Assembly (NCBI RefSeq): GCF_900091575.1
Contig: NZ_FMCR01000004.1
Span: 434,001-498,000, forward strand
DNA from: Micromonospora saelicesensis
GTDB lineage: Bacteria > Actinomycetota > Actinomycetes > Mycobacteriales > Micromonosporaceae
Reading direction: 5' to 3'
DNA: 64,000 bases
In this document: one piece after another, positions 1 through 9,711 of the stretch
Position numbering within the stretch: the first letter of the stretch is position 1
Layout of the letters: each line of letters begins with the position of its first letter
The notes under the pieces: model-generated
Told to the model about the DNA's origin: nothing
The model's input: the letters and a program-made list of their open reading frames with translations, nothing else
Database searches by the model: none
Program-made: the position numbers and the translations under genes

Positions 1-2
1 TC

Positions 3-59
3 AAGCCGGTCGCCGGTCGCAGCCACGTCTTCCACGCCGCCACCGGTGGCCGGATCTGA
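3..59 (+). CDS. C-terminal tail of an unidentified protein (partial)
   Basis: The first bases can be read as the last 18 codons of a gene that starts outside the window, ending ...HAATGGRI followed by TGA at 57-59. The only support is position: a strong hairpin follows within 20 bases, as expected for the end of a transcription unit. The piece is too short to assign a family, and another frame could be the real one. Confidence 0.35.
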   Translation, partial: KPVAGRSHVFHAATGGRI

Positions 60-77
60 CGTAACGCCGTACCGACA

Positions 78-105
78 GGGGCGGTCCGCTTCGGCGGGCC
101 GCCCC
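78..105 (+). terminator. Hairpin terminator-like structure
   Basis: Twelve-base arms (78-89 and 94-105) pair completely apart from one G-U wobble, around a 4-base loop, and TTCGTCGT follows. It lies just after the partial gene at the window edge and would end transcription there. Confidence 0.55.
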
Positions 106-226
106 TTCGTCGTACCTGGAGTGGCTCTTCACTCTGTGGAGCCAGCGCGGGGGTGGCTCTGTGGGGTGATTCGGCAAGGCTGGCCGTTCTCGTACGGTCA
201 CGGCGACCCGAACCGGAGGAGGCGTC

Positions 227-826
227 GTGCCCACCGATCTCGCCCAGCCCGCTGCTCACCACCCGACCGCGCATTCCCGGCCGTACCGGGTGCTCCGCCT
301 GGCCGGCCGCAGTCTCGCCTACTGCGCGGCGCTGGCCCCGGTCGCCGTACTCACACTGGTGACCGCGCCGCTGGGCGGTGCCGGCGCCGCCGTCGCACGC
401 TGGCGTGCCCTGCGTGGCTGGTTGCTCGGGACGCCACCGACGACAGTGCCGGGCCGGCGGCCCGGCACTGTCGCGGTGCTCGGCCACGCCCTGCTCAGCC
501 TGCTCGTGGGTGCCGTTGCCCTGCTGCCCCTCGGCGTCGAACTGCTGATGGTGCTGCGCGGCGTGCTCTACGGGGTGGTGGACCCGGGGCCGTACGACAA
601 TTCCTGGGGTGGTCCGACCCGGGCCGGCGCGTGGCTGGCGCACTTCCTCGTCGGCCTGCCGATGGCCGCCGCCGGGCTGGCCGCCCTGATCGGCATCGCC
701 GCCGTGCACCAACGGCTCACCCGGCGCCTGGACGGCGAACGCGGTCCGCTCTGGTTGCTTCCGACCGTGCTGCTGATGGCGCTCGCCGGGGCTCTGCTCT
801 TCGTCGCGTGGACCCGTCAGATCTGA
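227..826 (+). CDS. Small multi-pass membrane protein, function unknown
   Basis: A 199-residue protein starting at GTG 227, with a GGAGGA ribosome site about 6 bases upstream. Hydrophobic stretches near residues 30-50, 85-115, 140-170 and 180-197 suggest about four membrane spans; the linker near residues 115-140 carries an exposed-looking segment with YDNSWGG. No enzyme or transporter signature is visible. It stands alone, converging on rlmB, with a shared hairpin between the two genes. It resembles sensor-type integral membrane proteins of actinobacteria, but I do not recognise a named family. Confidence 0.75.
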   Translation: MPTDLAQPAAHHPTAHSRPYRVLRLAGRSLAYCAALAPVAVLTLVTAPLGGAGAAVARWRALRGWLLGTPPTTVPGRRPGTVAVLGHALLSLLVGAVALLPLGVELLMVLRGVLYGVVDPGPYDNSWGGPTRAGAWLAHFLVGLPMAAAGLAALIGIAAVHQRLTRRLDGERGPLWLLPTVLLMALAGALLFVAWTRQI

Positions 827-829
827 GCA

Positions 830-868
830 CGAAGGCCCCCTCCCGCGCTCGGCGGGAGGGGGCCTTCG
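830..868. terminator. Bidirectional terminator between convergent genes
   Basis: A perfect 17-bp stem (830-846 with 852-868) and a 5-base loop separate the + strand membrane protein gene (ends 826) from the - strand rlmB (ends 880). The arms end in CGAAGG/CCTTCG, so the same hairpin can act for both strands. Confidence 0.75.
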
Positions 869-879
869 TTCGACGTGCG

Positions 880-2013
880 CTACTGCTCGACGGAGCGCCG
901 GCGGGCGACCTCGGCCAGGGCGACCGCCGCTGCCACGCTGGCGTTGAGCGACTCGACCTCGGAGATCATCGGGATGCTGACGGTCAGGTCGCAGGTCTCC
1001 CCGACCAGGCGGGAAAGACCGCGCCCCTCGGAACCGACCACCACCACCAGCGGACCGACCGCAGCCTCCAGGTTGTAGAGGTCGGTGTCGCCGTCGGCAT
1101 CCAGGCCGACGACCATGAAGCCGGCGTCCCGGCACGCCTTCAGCGACCGGGTCAGGTTGGTCACCTGCGCCACCGGCACCCGCGCGGCCGCGCCGGCACT
1201 GGTCCGCCAGGCGGTCGCGGTGATCCCGGCGGCACGACGCTCGGGTACGAAGACACCCTGCGCGCCGAACGCGGCAGCCGACCGGATCACGGCGCCCAGG
1301 TTGCGCGGGTCGGTGACACCGTCCAGCGCGACCAGCAGGGGGGCCTGCTGCTCCAGGGCAGCGGCGACCATGTCCTCGAACGGCTGGTACGCGAAGGGCG
1401 GCACCTGCAAGCCGACGCCCTGGTGCAGCACCCCGCCGGTCATCCGGTCCAACTCGGCGCGGCTGATCTCCAGGTTGGCGATGCCCCGGTCGGCGGCGGT
1501 CCGGATGATTTCGTTGATCCGGTCGTCCATGTCGATGCCCTGGGCCGTGTAGAGCGCCGTCGCCGGCACGTTGGCGCGCAGCGCCTCCAGCACCGGGTTA
1601 CGCCCGACCAGCAGCTCCGGAGTGTCCTTGGACGGGTTGGACTTGCGCCCCGGCGTGACCCGAGGGCCGGATCGCCCGGTGGGCTTGCCGCCCCGTCCGC
1701 CGGTGGCGGCACCCCGGCCGCCCGGTACGCCCCGACCGCCACCCCGACCCCAGGTGGTGTCCTTGCTTCCGGGCTGGCCGATCTTGGGGGCGCGCCCCTC
1801 CTCGGCCGCCGCGCGGCGCTCCTTGTCCTGCTTCCAGGCGGTGCGCTGGGGCAGCTTCTCGGTGCCCGAGTAGCCCTTGTGCCACGGCCGCTCGTCCGCG
1901 GGCAGGGTGCGACCCCGCCCGGCCAACGAGTCCTTGTTCTTGCCGCCGGTGCCCTTGGGGGCGCCTGCCTTCGACGTCAGTCGCCGGCCACGGCGCTGCG
2001 AGTTGCCGGCCAT
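880..2013 (-). CDS. rlmB: 23S rRNA (guanosine-2'-O-)-methyltransferase RlmB (SpoU/TrmH family)
   Basis: A 377-residue SPOUT methyltransferase that methylates a ribose in 23S rRNA using SAM. The first ~110 residues are a basic, Gly/Lys/Arg-rich extension usual in actinobacterial members. Then come a substrate-binding domain starting near LLVGRNPVLEAL and the knotted domain with the three family motifs: NLGAVIRSAAAFGAQG, VVVVGSEGRGLSRL and SIPMISEVESLNASVAAAVA. I chose ATG 2013 because a GGAGAG site precedes it and the cysS stop overlaps it by one base (TGATG), implying translational coupling. The pair cysS-rlmB is conserved in actinobacteria. Confidence 0.93.
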   Translation of the reverse strand: MAGNSQRRGRRLTSKAGAPKGTGGKNKDSLAGRGRTLPADERPWHKGYSGTEKLPQRTAWKQDKERRAAAEEGRAPKIGQPGSKDTTWGRGGGRGVPGGRGAATGGRGGKPTGRSGPRVTPGRKSNPSKDTPELLVGRNPVLEALRANVPATALYTAQGIDMDDRINEIIRTAADRGIANLEISRAELDRMTGGVLHQGVGLQVPPFAYQPFEDMVAAALEQQAPLLVALDGVTDPRNLGAVIRSAAAFGAQGVFVPERRAAGITATAWRTSAGAAARVPVAQVTNLTRSLKACRDAGFMVVGLDADGDTDLYNLEAAVGPLVVVVGSEGRGLSRLVGETCDLTVSIPMISEVESLNASVAAAVALAEVARRRSVEQ

Positions 2014-3428
2014 CAGTCCTGCTCTCCAATAGTCCAACGGGGGCCCTGGGGGGTGTCCTCGACCACCACGCCGGCCAGCTTGAGCTGGTCACGCACCGCA
2101 TCCGCGGCGGCCCAGTCCTTGCGGCCCCGCGCCTGCGCACGCTGCTCCAGGGCCAGCGCGATCAGGGAGTCCACCACGGCACGAAGATCGTCCGATCGGC
2201 CGCCGCCGGTCCAGGCCGGGTCGAGGGGGTCGATCCCGAGAATATCCAGCATTGCCCGCACCACGGCCAGCGTGGTGCGGACGGTCACATCGTCGCCGAC
2301 GCTCAGCGCGGTGTTGCCGTCCCGAATGTGCTGTTGCAGCACGGCCAGCGCGGCGGACGTGTTGAGGTCGTCGTCCATCGCCGCGACGAAGCCGGCGGGC
2401 AGCTCACCGAGCGGCCCGGCACCGACCCGCTCGGCGGCCCGCTGCACGAAACCCTCGATCCGCCGGTACGCGGTGGCCGCGTCGCGCAGCGAATCCTCGG
2501 AGTAGTCGATCACCGAGCGGTAGTGCGCGGCGGCGTAGTAGTAGCGCAGCTCCACCGGCCGCACCCCGAGCGAGTCCACGTACGCCAGGCCCAGCGCGTT
2601 GCCGGCGGACTTGCCCATCTTGGCCCCGCCGATGCTGAGCAGCCCGTGGTGCACCCAGTAGCGGGCGAACGGCAACCCGGCCGCCTGGGACTGGGCGATC
2701 TCGTTCTCGTGGTGCGGGAACGTCAGATCCAGGCCACCGCCGTGGATGTCGAACTCCGGGCCGAGATAGCGCCAGCACATCGCCGAGCACTCGATGTGCC
2801 AGCCGGGACGGCCCAGCCCCCACGGCGAAGGCCAGTAGGCGTCCGCCGGCTCGTCCGGTTTGGCACCCTTCCACAGCGCGAAGTCGCGCGGATCCCGCTT
2901 GCCCCGATCCGGGGCGTCCCCGGCCGACTGCATGGCGTCCGGAGACTGACCCGACAGCGACCCGTACGCCGGCCAGGACGCCACGTCGAAGTAGACGTCG
3001 CCGGAGCCGTCACTCGCCGGGTACGCGTGCCCGTCGGCGATCAACTTCGTGATCAGCTCATGCATCTCGGGGACGTGCCCGGTGGCGCGCGGCTCGTAGG
3101 TGGGCGCCAGCACGTTCAACGACCGGTACGACTCGGCGAGCAGCAACTCGTTGGCGTACGCGATCGACCAGAACGGACGACCCTGCTCGCCCGCCTTGAC
3201 CAGGATCTTGTCGTCGATGTCGGTCAGATTGCGAATGAAGGTGACCTCGTAGCCGGCGGCCAACAGCCAGCGGCGCAGGATGTCATAGTTGACGCCGGAG
3301 CGAAGGTGACCGATGTGCGGCGGTGCCTGAAGGGTGAGACCACACAGGTAGACCCCCACCTTGCCGGCTTCCCGCGGGACGAAGTCCCGCACCGATCGGG
3401 TGGCGGTGTCATACAGGCGTAGCGTCAC
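2013..3428 (-). CDS. cysS: Cysteinyl-tRNA synthetase
   Basis: A 471-residue class I aminoacyl-tRNA synthetase charging tRNA-Cys. Visible signatures are CGLTLQAPPHIGHLRSGV near the N-terminus (HIGH motif plus a zinc-ligand Cys), WHIECSAMCW, GGGLDLTFPHHENEIAQS (zinc site and hallmark of the CysRS/MshC fold) and the KMSKS loop, here KMGKSAGN. A C-terminal DALR-like helical domain ends at WTIGEQD. The length fits CysS rather than the shorter MshC ligase. Start GTG 3428 gives the canonical beginning VTLRLYDT; longer readings add low-complexity sequence. It is co-transcribed with rlmB. The Gly in place of the first Ser of KMSKS is a mild oddity. Confidence 0.93.
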   Translation of the reverse strand: MTLRLYDTATRSVRDFVPREAGKVGVYLCGLTLQAPPHIGHLRSGVNYDILRRWLLAAGYEVTFIRNLTDIDDKILVKAGEQGRPFWSIAYANELLLAESYRSLNVLAPTYEPRATGHVPEMHELITKLIADGHAYPASDGSGDVYFDVASWPAYGSLSGQSPDAMQSAGDAPDRGKRDPRDFALWKGAKPDEPADAYWPSPWGLGRPGWHIECSAMCWRYLGPEFDIHGGGLDLTFPHHENEIAQSQAAGLPFARYWVHHGLLSIGGAKMGKSAGNALGLAYVDSLGVRPVELRYYYAAAHYRSVIDYSEDSLRDAATAYRRIEGFVQRAAERVGAGPLGELPAGFVAAMDDDLNTSAALAVLQQHIRDGNTALSVGDDVTVRTTLAVVRAMLDILGIDPLDPAWTGGGRSDDLRAVVDSLIALALEQRAQARGRKDWAAADAVRDQLKLAGVVVEDTPQGPRWTIGEQD

Positions 3429-3467
3429 CGTACAAGGGTAGCTGTCCGTGCCTGTCCGGGTCCGCCG

Positions 3468-4277
3468 GTGCCGGGTCGTACGCTGCCAGGCGTGGATGCG
3501 ACCGCACGCTCCGGTGGCTCCGGTGACCCGCCAGCCAACCCCACCGCCCCCGCCGACCCGTCCTTCAACCGGGCTTCCGGGCCGACCGACGCGGCCCTCG
3601 GGCGGACCGAGGCTGGCTCGGGGCGGGCCGACGCGGTTGCGGGGCGGGGCGGGGAAACGTCGCAGACGCTCGACCGGGGGTTGCGGCTGCTGCACCTGGT
3701 CGCCGACGCCTCTGGCGGTCTGACCGTCACCGAGGCCGCGAATCGGCTCGGCATCGGCCGGGCCGCCGTCTACCGACTGGTCAGCGCGCTGACCGGGCAC
3801 GGCATGCTGCGCCGCGACGGAGACGGTCGGCTACGCCTCGGTGCCGGGTTGCTGCACCTGGCTCGACGGGCCCAGCCGCTGCTCGCCGAGGGTGCACTGC
3901 CCGCGCTACGCCGCCTCGCCGAGCAGGCCGGCGCGACCGCGCACCTGACCGTCGTCGAAGGTGGCGAGGGCGTCGCCCTGGCCGTGGTCGAGCCGAGCTG
4001 GACGTCGTTCCACGTCGCGTACCGGGCCGGGGCACGGCATCCACTGGACCTGGGAGCGGCCGGCCGGGCGATCCTGGCCGGTCGCGCCGGGGTGGCCGAG
4101 CCGGTGAGTAGCAGCGGAGAGTTGCAGGCCGGGGCGTACGGGGTGGCCGCACCGGTGCTCGGCGTACCCGGCCTGGAGGCCAGCGTCGGCGTGGTCGCGC
4201 TCGCCCCGCTGGACGTCGACACGATCGGCCCCGAGGTGCTGGCCGCCGCCCGAGCCATCACCACCGCCCTCAGCTGA
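3468..4277 (+). CDS. IclR-family transcriptional regulator
   Basis: Up to 269 residues. A Pro/Ala/Gly-rich N-terminal segment of ~65 residues is followed by a winged helix: TLDRGLRLLHLVADASGG, LTVTEAANRLGIGRAAVYRLVSAL and MLRRDGDGRLRLGAGLLHLA. After this comes an effector-binding domain (LLAEGALPALRRLAEQAGATA... through LGAAGRAILAG), typical of IclR. The effector domain looks short at its C-terminus. The gene diverges from cysS with about 40 bases between starts; GTG 3492 is an alternative start that would widen this to about 63. The regulated genes are not evident. IclR proteins usually control degradation of aromatic or other carbon sources. Confidence 0.8.
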   Translation: MPGRTLPGVDATARSGGSGDPPANPTAPADPSFNRASGPTDAALGRTEAGSGRADAVAGRGGETSQTLDRGLRLLHLVADASGGLTVTEAANRLGIGRAAVYRLVSALTGHGMLRRDGDGRLRLGAGLLHLARRAQPLLAEGALPALRRLAEQAGATAHLTVVEGGEGVALAVVEPSWTSFHVAYRAGARHPLDLGAAGRAILAGRAGVAEPVSSSGELQAGAYGVAAPVLGVPGLEASVGVVALAPLDVDTIGPEVLAAARAITTALS

Positions 4278-4336
4278 CCCCGACCGCCGCACCCCACCCC
4301 ACCGCCCCGCGCGCCACCCACCGCCCCCCACGGCTC

Positions 4337-4411
4337 GATCAACTCGGGTTCACGGAAGTCGCGGTGTCCCGAGGCCGGTGACCGCCCGACTTTCAGGAAC
4401 GCGAGTGGATC
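4337..4411. repeat. 75-bp palindromic element, copy 1 of family A
   Basis: Imperfect inverted repeat with 25-bp ends (20 of 25 positions pair) starting GATCAACTCGGGTTC and ending GCGAGTGGATC. A second 75-bp element with the same ends lies at 5736-5810, on the other side of the DUF559 gene. It carries no coding capacity and resembles a REP/MITE-type intergenic repeat. Confidence 0.75.
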
Positions 4412-4492
4412 ACCGCCCGTCGACGGCTCCGATGCCTGATTGGTCGGCCGTTCTGGCCGTATCCATAGCACGATCGGCAGGCGGATTCGTGG

Positions 4493-4535
4493 TTGTCCAC
4501 AGGTCCAGCGTCGAGCGCGGGCCGGGTTGTCCACA
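4493..4535 (+). promoter_or_regulatory. Two direct DnaA-box-like motifs
   Basis: TTGTCCACA occurs at 4493-4501 and 4527-4535, both followed by GG, spaced 34 bases start to start, just upstream of the DUF559 gene. Each matches the actinobacterial DnaA-box consensus TTRTCCACA. They may bind DnaA or be a conserved leader motif of this gene family. Confidence 0.5.
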
Positions 4536-4576
4536 GGGGTTTCGGCGGCCAGTCGGGGGTCGGCAGGCTGCTCGGC

Positions 4577-5731
4577 ATGCCCCCACGTCCGCATCGCCCC
4601 GATGCCCTGGCCTGGCAGGTCTTCCGCGGCTCCGACGCTGTCCGGGACGGCCTGCTCACCGAACATCAACTGCGCAACTCTGCCTGGGTGCGGTTGCGCC
4701 ACGACATCTACGCCGACTCGCGCCTGGACCGTGATCACGCCCTCGCGTGTCGCGCCGCCCTCCTGCGGCTACCGCCCGGCGTGGTGGTCGGCGGCCCGTC
4801 GGCCGCCTACCTGCACGGCGTCCAACACGCCGCGAGCTTTACCGACGATGTGCACGTCCTCGTGCCCCGACCGCTGCGGATCGGCCCACAGCGTGGCCTC
4901 CGCGTGCACGTCAACGCCATCACCCCGCTCACGGCGAGCGAGACGTCTGAGCCCGCGGCGCCAACCACACGACGACCGACAGCGGGACGACCGTCGAGCG
5001 CTGGAGGTCCACGTGATGCAGCGCGACCTACGGGAGTGGGCCGCCCACCTACCGGCGGAATGTCACCACGCCCAGCACGGCAACTGTCCCGCCCGGCCGC
5101 CGTGTCCGTCGGAGCAGGGGGCATGGTGGTGGCTGATCGAGGCGACGGGTGCGCGGCGGCCAGCCCGCCCAGGCCCAGGGAGCAAGACCTCCCGATCCCC
5201 CGATCCGACCCCGGGCGGGCCGCCTGGGAGACGGCTGTCTGGCTCGACCCGATCCGGGCGGTCACCATCGTCGATTCGCTGCTCGGTCAGGGGCTGGCCG
5301 ATCGCGAGACGCTTGCTGCCCTGGCTGTCCGCAATGCTGACCGGCCGGGTGCGCGACGAGCACGCTGGGTGTTCGACCTGGCCGACGGCGGAGCCGAGTC
5401 TCCGCCGGAGTCACAGCTACGCGTGCGGTTGGTGCTGGGTGGGCTGCCGCGCCCAGCGGTTCAACATCCGGTACGCCTGCCCACCGGCATTGTTCTGCAC
5501 CCCGACCTTGCCTGGCCGCAATATCGGGTAGCGGTGGAGTACGACGGGAAGTCGCACTCCGACGTGGAGCAGCTGCACCGCGACCGCCGTCGGCTGCATC
5601 AGCTGGTCGCCGCGGGTTGGCTGGTCCTGCACGTGACCAGCCGCCGGCTGAACGGCGAGTTCCCGGCGGTGATTCGAGAGGTACGCGACGCGCTGGTCAG
5701 CCGCGGCTGGCGACAGGGATCGTCCAGATGA
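4577..5731 (+). CDS. DUF559 (Vsr-like nuclease fold) protein with AbiEi-like N-terminus
   Basis: A 384-residue protein. The N-terminal ~125 residues (QVFRGSDAVRDGLLTEHQLR..., WVRLRHDIYADSRLD, VVVGGPSAAYLHGV) match the winged-helix AbiEi-type antitoxin fold. The C-terminal ~110 residues (ESPPESQLRVRLVLGGLP..., VAVEYDGKSHS, QLHRDRRRLHQLVAAGWLVLHVTS) match the DUF559 endonuclease-like domain, with the E...EYDG acidic pair. Between them lies ~80 residues of Pro/Arg/Gly-rich sequence (codons near 4945-5190) unlike the rest. ATG 4577 was chosen because homology-like sequence begins there. The gene is bracketed by two copies of a 75-bp palindrome, suggesting a cassette. Its function is not established; it may be defence or toxin-antitoxin related. 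Confidence 0.72.
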   Translation: MPPRPHRPDALAWQVFRGSDAVRDGLLTEHQLRNSAWVRLRHDIYADSRLDRDHALACRAALLRLPPGVVVGGPSAAYLHGVQHAASFTDDVHVLVPRPLRIGPQRGLRVHVNAITPLTASETSEPAAPTTRRPTAGRPSSAGGPRDAARPTGVGRPPTGGMSPRPARQLSRPAAVSVGAGGMVVADRGDGCAAASPPRPREQDLPIPRSDPGRAAWETAVWLDPIRAVTIVDSLLGQGLADRETLAALAVRNADRPGARRARWVFDLADGGAESPPESQLRVRLVLGGLPRPAVQHPVRLPTGIVLHPDLAWPQYRVAVEYDGKSHSDVEQLHRDRRRLHQLVAAGWLVLHVTSRRLNGEFPAVIREVRDALVSRGWRQGSSR

Positions 5732-5735
5732 CCGG

Positions 5736-5810
5736 GATCAACTCGGGTTCCTGGAAACCGCGCCATCCTTCAGGCACCAACACCACGCCTTCAAGGAAGC
5801 CGAGTCGATC
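5736..5810. repeat. 75-bp palindromic element, copy 2 of family A
   Basis: Same length and ends as the element at 4337-4411, with GATCAACTCGGGTTCCTGGAA at the left and GCCGAGTCGATC at the right forming an inverted repeat. It starts five bases after the DUF559 stop codon and is in the same orientation as copy 1. Confidence 0.75.
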
Positions 5811-5855
5811 ATGAGTGGCGCGGGGCGGCGGCCGGTGACAACAGGCCTGGACGAG

Positions 5856-5892
5856 CCGGGGCCCGGTCGACGAGGTGTCGACCGGGCCCCGG
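5856..5892 (-). terminator. Hairpin downstream of the secreted protease
   Basis: A perfect 16-bp inverted repeat (5856-5871 and 5877-5892) with loop GAGGT lies about 40 bases after the stop of the - strand protease gene. There is no T-run, as is common in high-GC actinomycetes. Confidence 0.7.
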
Positions 5893-5930
5893 AGGACGGT
5901 GGCGGTTGGGCCACCGCAGTGCGATGTGCG

Positions 5931-7643
<1,713 letters not shown>

Positions 7644-7753
7644 ATCGGATCCTCTCGTTGAGGGACGTGGCAGCCATCACACAACAACGACCAGGATTAC
7701 GCCAGTTGAGCGCCCGTTATGGCCGTGAATCCCGCCAGTTCGAGCCGCATCCC

Positions 7754-7843
7754 GGCCGCACAGGCACAGGCCGCACAGGCACAGGCCGCACAGGCACAGT
7801 CCGCACAGCCACACGCCGCACGGACACAGGCCGCACGGACACC
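7754..7843. repeat. 15-bp tandem repeat, six units
   Basis: Three perfect copies of GGCCGCACAGGCACA (7754-7798) are followed by three diverged copies (7799-7843). It sits in the gap between the HAD gene and the protease gene, upstream of the protease start. The unit length is a multiple of three, but no gene is supported across it. Confidence 0.85.
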
Positions 7844-7861
7844 CGCGCCGGCCGCCTCGAC

Positions 7862-8557
7862 CTACACACCTACCGCGTCGACACCCAGATTCGCCAGCGC
7901 GACCGGCAGGTCGGCCAGGCTGGAAACCTCGGCGTCGGGTGGGCAGCCGAGGGGGCGAGGCAGGCCGAGCCGGTTCAGCCACACCGATCGCAGGCCGGCC
8001 CGGCGAGGCGCCACCACGTCGTGCTCCCACGAGTCGCCGACGTACACGATCTGCTCGGCTGGCACCCCGGCCGCCGCGACCACCGCCGCGTAGAACTCCG
8101 GGGCTGGCTTCTTGGGCAGGCCGTTCTCGTGCGCGTACAACTCGAAGGAGAACTCGCCGGCGAGCCCGCACCGTTCGGCGCGGCTGTTGCCGTTGGTGGC
8201 GAAGCCCAGCGTGTACCGGCCGCGCAGCGTGGCCAGCGCCGGTGGTACGTCCGGAAACGGTCGGGTGAGAGCGAAGCGCTGGGCGAAGAAGAGGTCCGCG
8301 ATCTCGTCCAGGTGGTGGACCAGCGCGGCGCGGGCCAGCGACCGGGCCAGTGCGGCGCGCCGGATCTCCGCTACCGGGGCGGCGCTCAGCTCGCCGAAGA
8401 CCGCGCCCCAGTCCGACTCCAGTTCGGCGAGCGTCACCCCGGCCGCCGCAGTTGTGCGTCGCCGCATCTCGTCGAGGACGGCCACCAGCCCGCCCGTGAC
8501 CGCCGGACGCAGGTCCAACAGCGTCTCGTCAGCGTCAAACACCACAGTGGTCAGCAC
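7862..8557 (-). CDS. HAD-superfamily hydrolase (subfamily IA)
   Basis: A 231-residue phosphatase-like protein. All four HAD motifs are visible: VVFDADETLLD (nucleophile Asp and acid Asp), TNGNS in GFATNGNS, Lys in LPKKPAPEF, and VGDSWEHDVVAPRRAG (metal-binding acids). The helical cap after motif I fits subfamily IA1, which includes pyrimidine nucleotidases and phosphoglycolate-like phosphatases. The substrate cannot be deduced. GTG 8557 was chosen because GAGAGG lies 8-9 bases upstream; GTG 8566 is possible. It appears to be a single-gene unit between the tandem repeat and the EamA gene. Confidence 0.85.
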   Translation of the reverse strand: MLTTVVFDADETLLDLRPAVTGGLVAVLDEMRRRTTAAAGVTLAELESDWGAVFGELSAAPVAEIRRAALARSLARAALVHHLDEIADLFFAQRFALTRPFPDVPPALATLRGRYTLGFATNGNSRAERCGLAGEFSFELYAHENGLPKKPAPEFYAAVVAAAGVPAEQIVYVGDSWEHDVVAPRRAGLRSVWLNRLGLPRPLGCPPDAEVSSLADLPVALANLGVDAVGV

Positions 8558-8658
8558 GACGCCCACCCTCTCACCGCCAGCAGAACCCACCGCCCGCCGA
8601 GGTCACCGACCGACCGCCGACAAGCGCCGACGATCAGGAGCAACGACCGCCCAAAACC

Positions 8659-9624
8659 TCACCGACCGTCGAGCGCCAGCTCGGGCTCGGGCGTGGTCGG
8701 CGCGGGCGTCGAGGGCGACCCGCGCAGCTCGTCGAGGCGTACCAGGGCGACGCCGGCGACGATCAGCGCACCGCCGAACAGCTGCCAGCCGGTGGGCAGC
8801 TCGTTCAGGAGCAGCCAGGCGATCAGCACTGCGAAGAGCACCTCGGTCAGCCCGAGGAACGACGACAGGCGGGGCCCGAGGATCCGGGTGCCGGCGATGC
8901 CGGCGAGGTACGCGATGACGGCGGCCACCAGCGACAGCCCGGCGATGGGCACCAACCAGGTGGTGGGCTGCCCGGCGAAGGTGACCTCGCCGAAGGTGGC
9001 GTGCAGCGGCAGCAGGCCGGTCAGCCCGATGAGGAGCAGCATGGCGGCGCCGACGGCCATTCCGCCGCTGGCCATGGCGACCGAGGGCAGCCGGGGGTCG
9101 ACCCGGCCGGCGAGCACGAAGTATCCGGCCAGGCCGAACGCCGCGCCCAGCCCCCAGAGCACGCCCACCGGGTGGAAGTCGGCGGTGCCGGCGAGGTCGA
9201 GCACGAACGCCAGCCCTGCCAGCGCGGCCACCGACCCGGCGATGGTGAGTCGGCGGGGCGGCTGCCCGTGCCGAAGCCACATCCAGGCCACGACGAGGAT
9301 GATGCCCAGGTATTCCAGCAGCAGCGCGACACCGACCGGCAGGTAGCGCACGGCGTTGAAGTAGCACACCTGGGCCAGCCCCACACCGAGGAGCCCGAAC
9401 AGCCCGATGGCGGTGGCGTTGCTCCGCAGCACGTCCCATTTGCCCCGCAGCGACAGCAGGGCGGGGATCGCCAGCACCAGGGCGGCCACGCCGACGCGGG
9501 CGATCACCGCGGACTCGGCTGACCAGCCGGCCTCGATGAGCGAACGGGCGAATGTTCCGGAGGTGGCGAAGGTGACTGCGGCGAGCAGCGCCAACCCGAC
9601 GCCGGCAACAGATCGTGAGTGCAT
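8659..9624 (-). CDS. EamA/DMT-superfamily transporter
   Basis: A 321-residue membrane protein with about ten hydrophobic segments arranged as two EamA repeats (first from GVGLALLAAVTFATSGTFARSL, second from WGLGAAFGLAGYFVLAGR). The C-terminal tail LRGSPSTPAPTTPEPELAL is cytosolic-looking. Family members export metabolites or amino acids. ATG 9624 follows GGAGGA at good spacing. It diverges from the CGNR zinc-finger gene, which may regulate it: pairing of EamA transporters with a divergent CGNR/ABATE regulator is common in actinomycetes. The substrate is unknown. Confidence 0.88.
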   Translation of the reverse strand: MHSRSVAGVGLALLAAVTFATSGTFARSLIEAGWSAESAVIARVGVAALVLAIPALLSLRGKWDVLRSNATAIGLFGLLGVGLAQVCYFNAVRYLPVGVALLLEYLGIILVVAWMWLRHGQPPRRLTIAGSVAALAGLAFVLDLAGTADFHPVGVLWGLGAAFGLAGYFVLAGRVDPRLPSVAMASGGMAVGAAMLLLIGLTGLLPLHATFGEVTFAGQPTTWLVPIAGLSLVAAVIAYLAGIAGTRILGPRLSSFLGLTEVLFAVLIAWLLLNELPTGWQLFGGALIVAGVALVRLDELRGSPSTPAPTTPEPELALDGR

Positions 9625-9711
9625 GTCGCGCTCCTCCGGGATGGGCACCGTGTCATGAGCAAACTATCCTTGTACTGATGACGCTAGGCGGAAGCCGTGA
9701 CAGGAGTCAAG

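Larger units (their letters stand above)
4278..4576. other. Gene-free stretch with palindromic repeat and DnaA-box-like motifs
   Basis: This interval separates the IclR-like gene from the DUF559 gene. It holds one 75-bp palindromic element (4337-4411) and two direct copies of TTGTCCACAGG (4493 and 4527). No coding signal is seen. Confidence 0.6.

Noticed and set aside
46..2505. An 819-codon open frame on the plus strand across rlmB and cysS
   Set aside because: It is antisense to two well-recognised genes, is Arg/Pro/Gly-rich and has no family motifs; long antisense frames are expected at this GC content.
2013..3428. MshC (mycothiol ligase) instead of CysS
   Set aside because: Length, DALR-like C-terminus and coupling to rlmB fit cysteinyl-tRNA synthetase better.
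7754..7843. Possible CRISPR array
   Set aside because: Units are 15 bp and contiguous, with no spacers, and no cas genes are present.
7719..8093. A small plus-strand gene across the tandem repeat (AAQAQ repeats)
   Set aside because: The protein is made only of the DNA repeat plus antisense HAD sequence, and no ribosome site precedes it.
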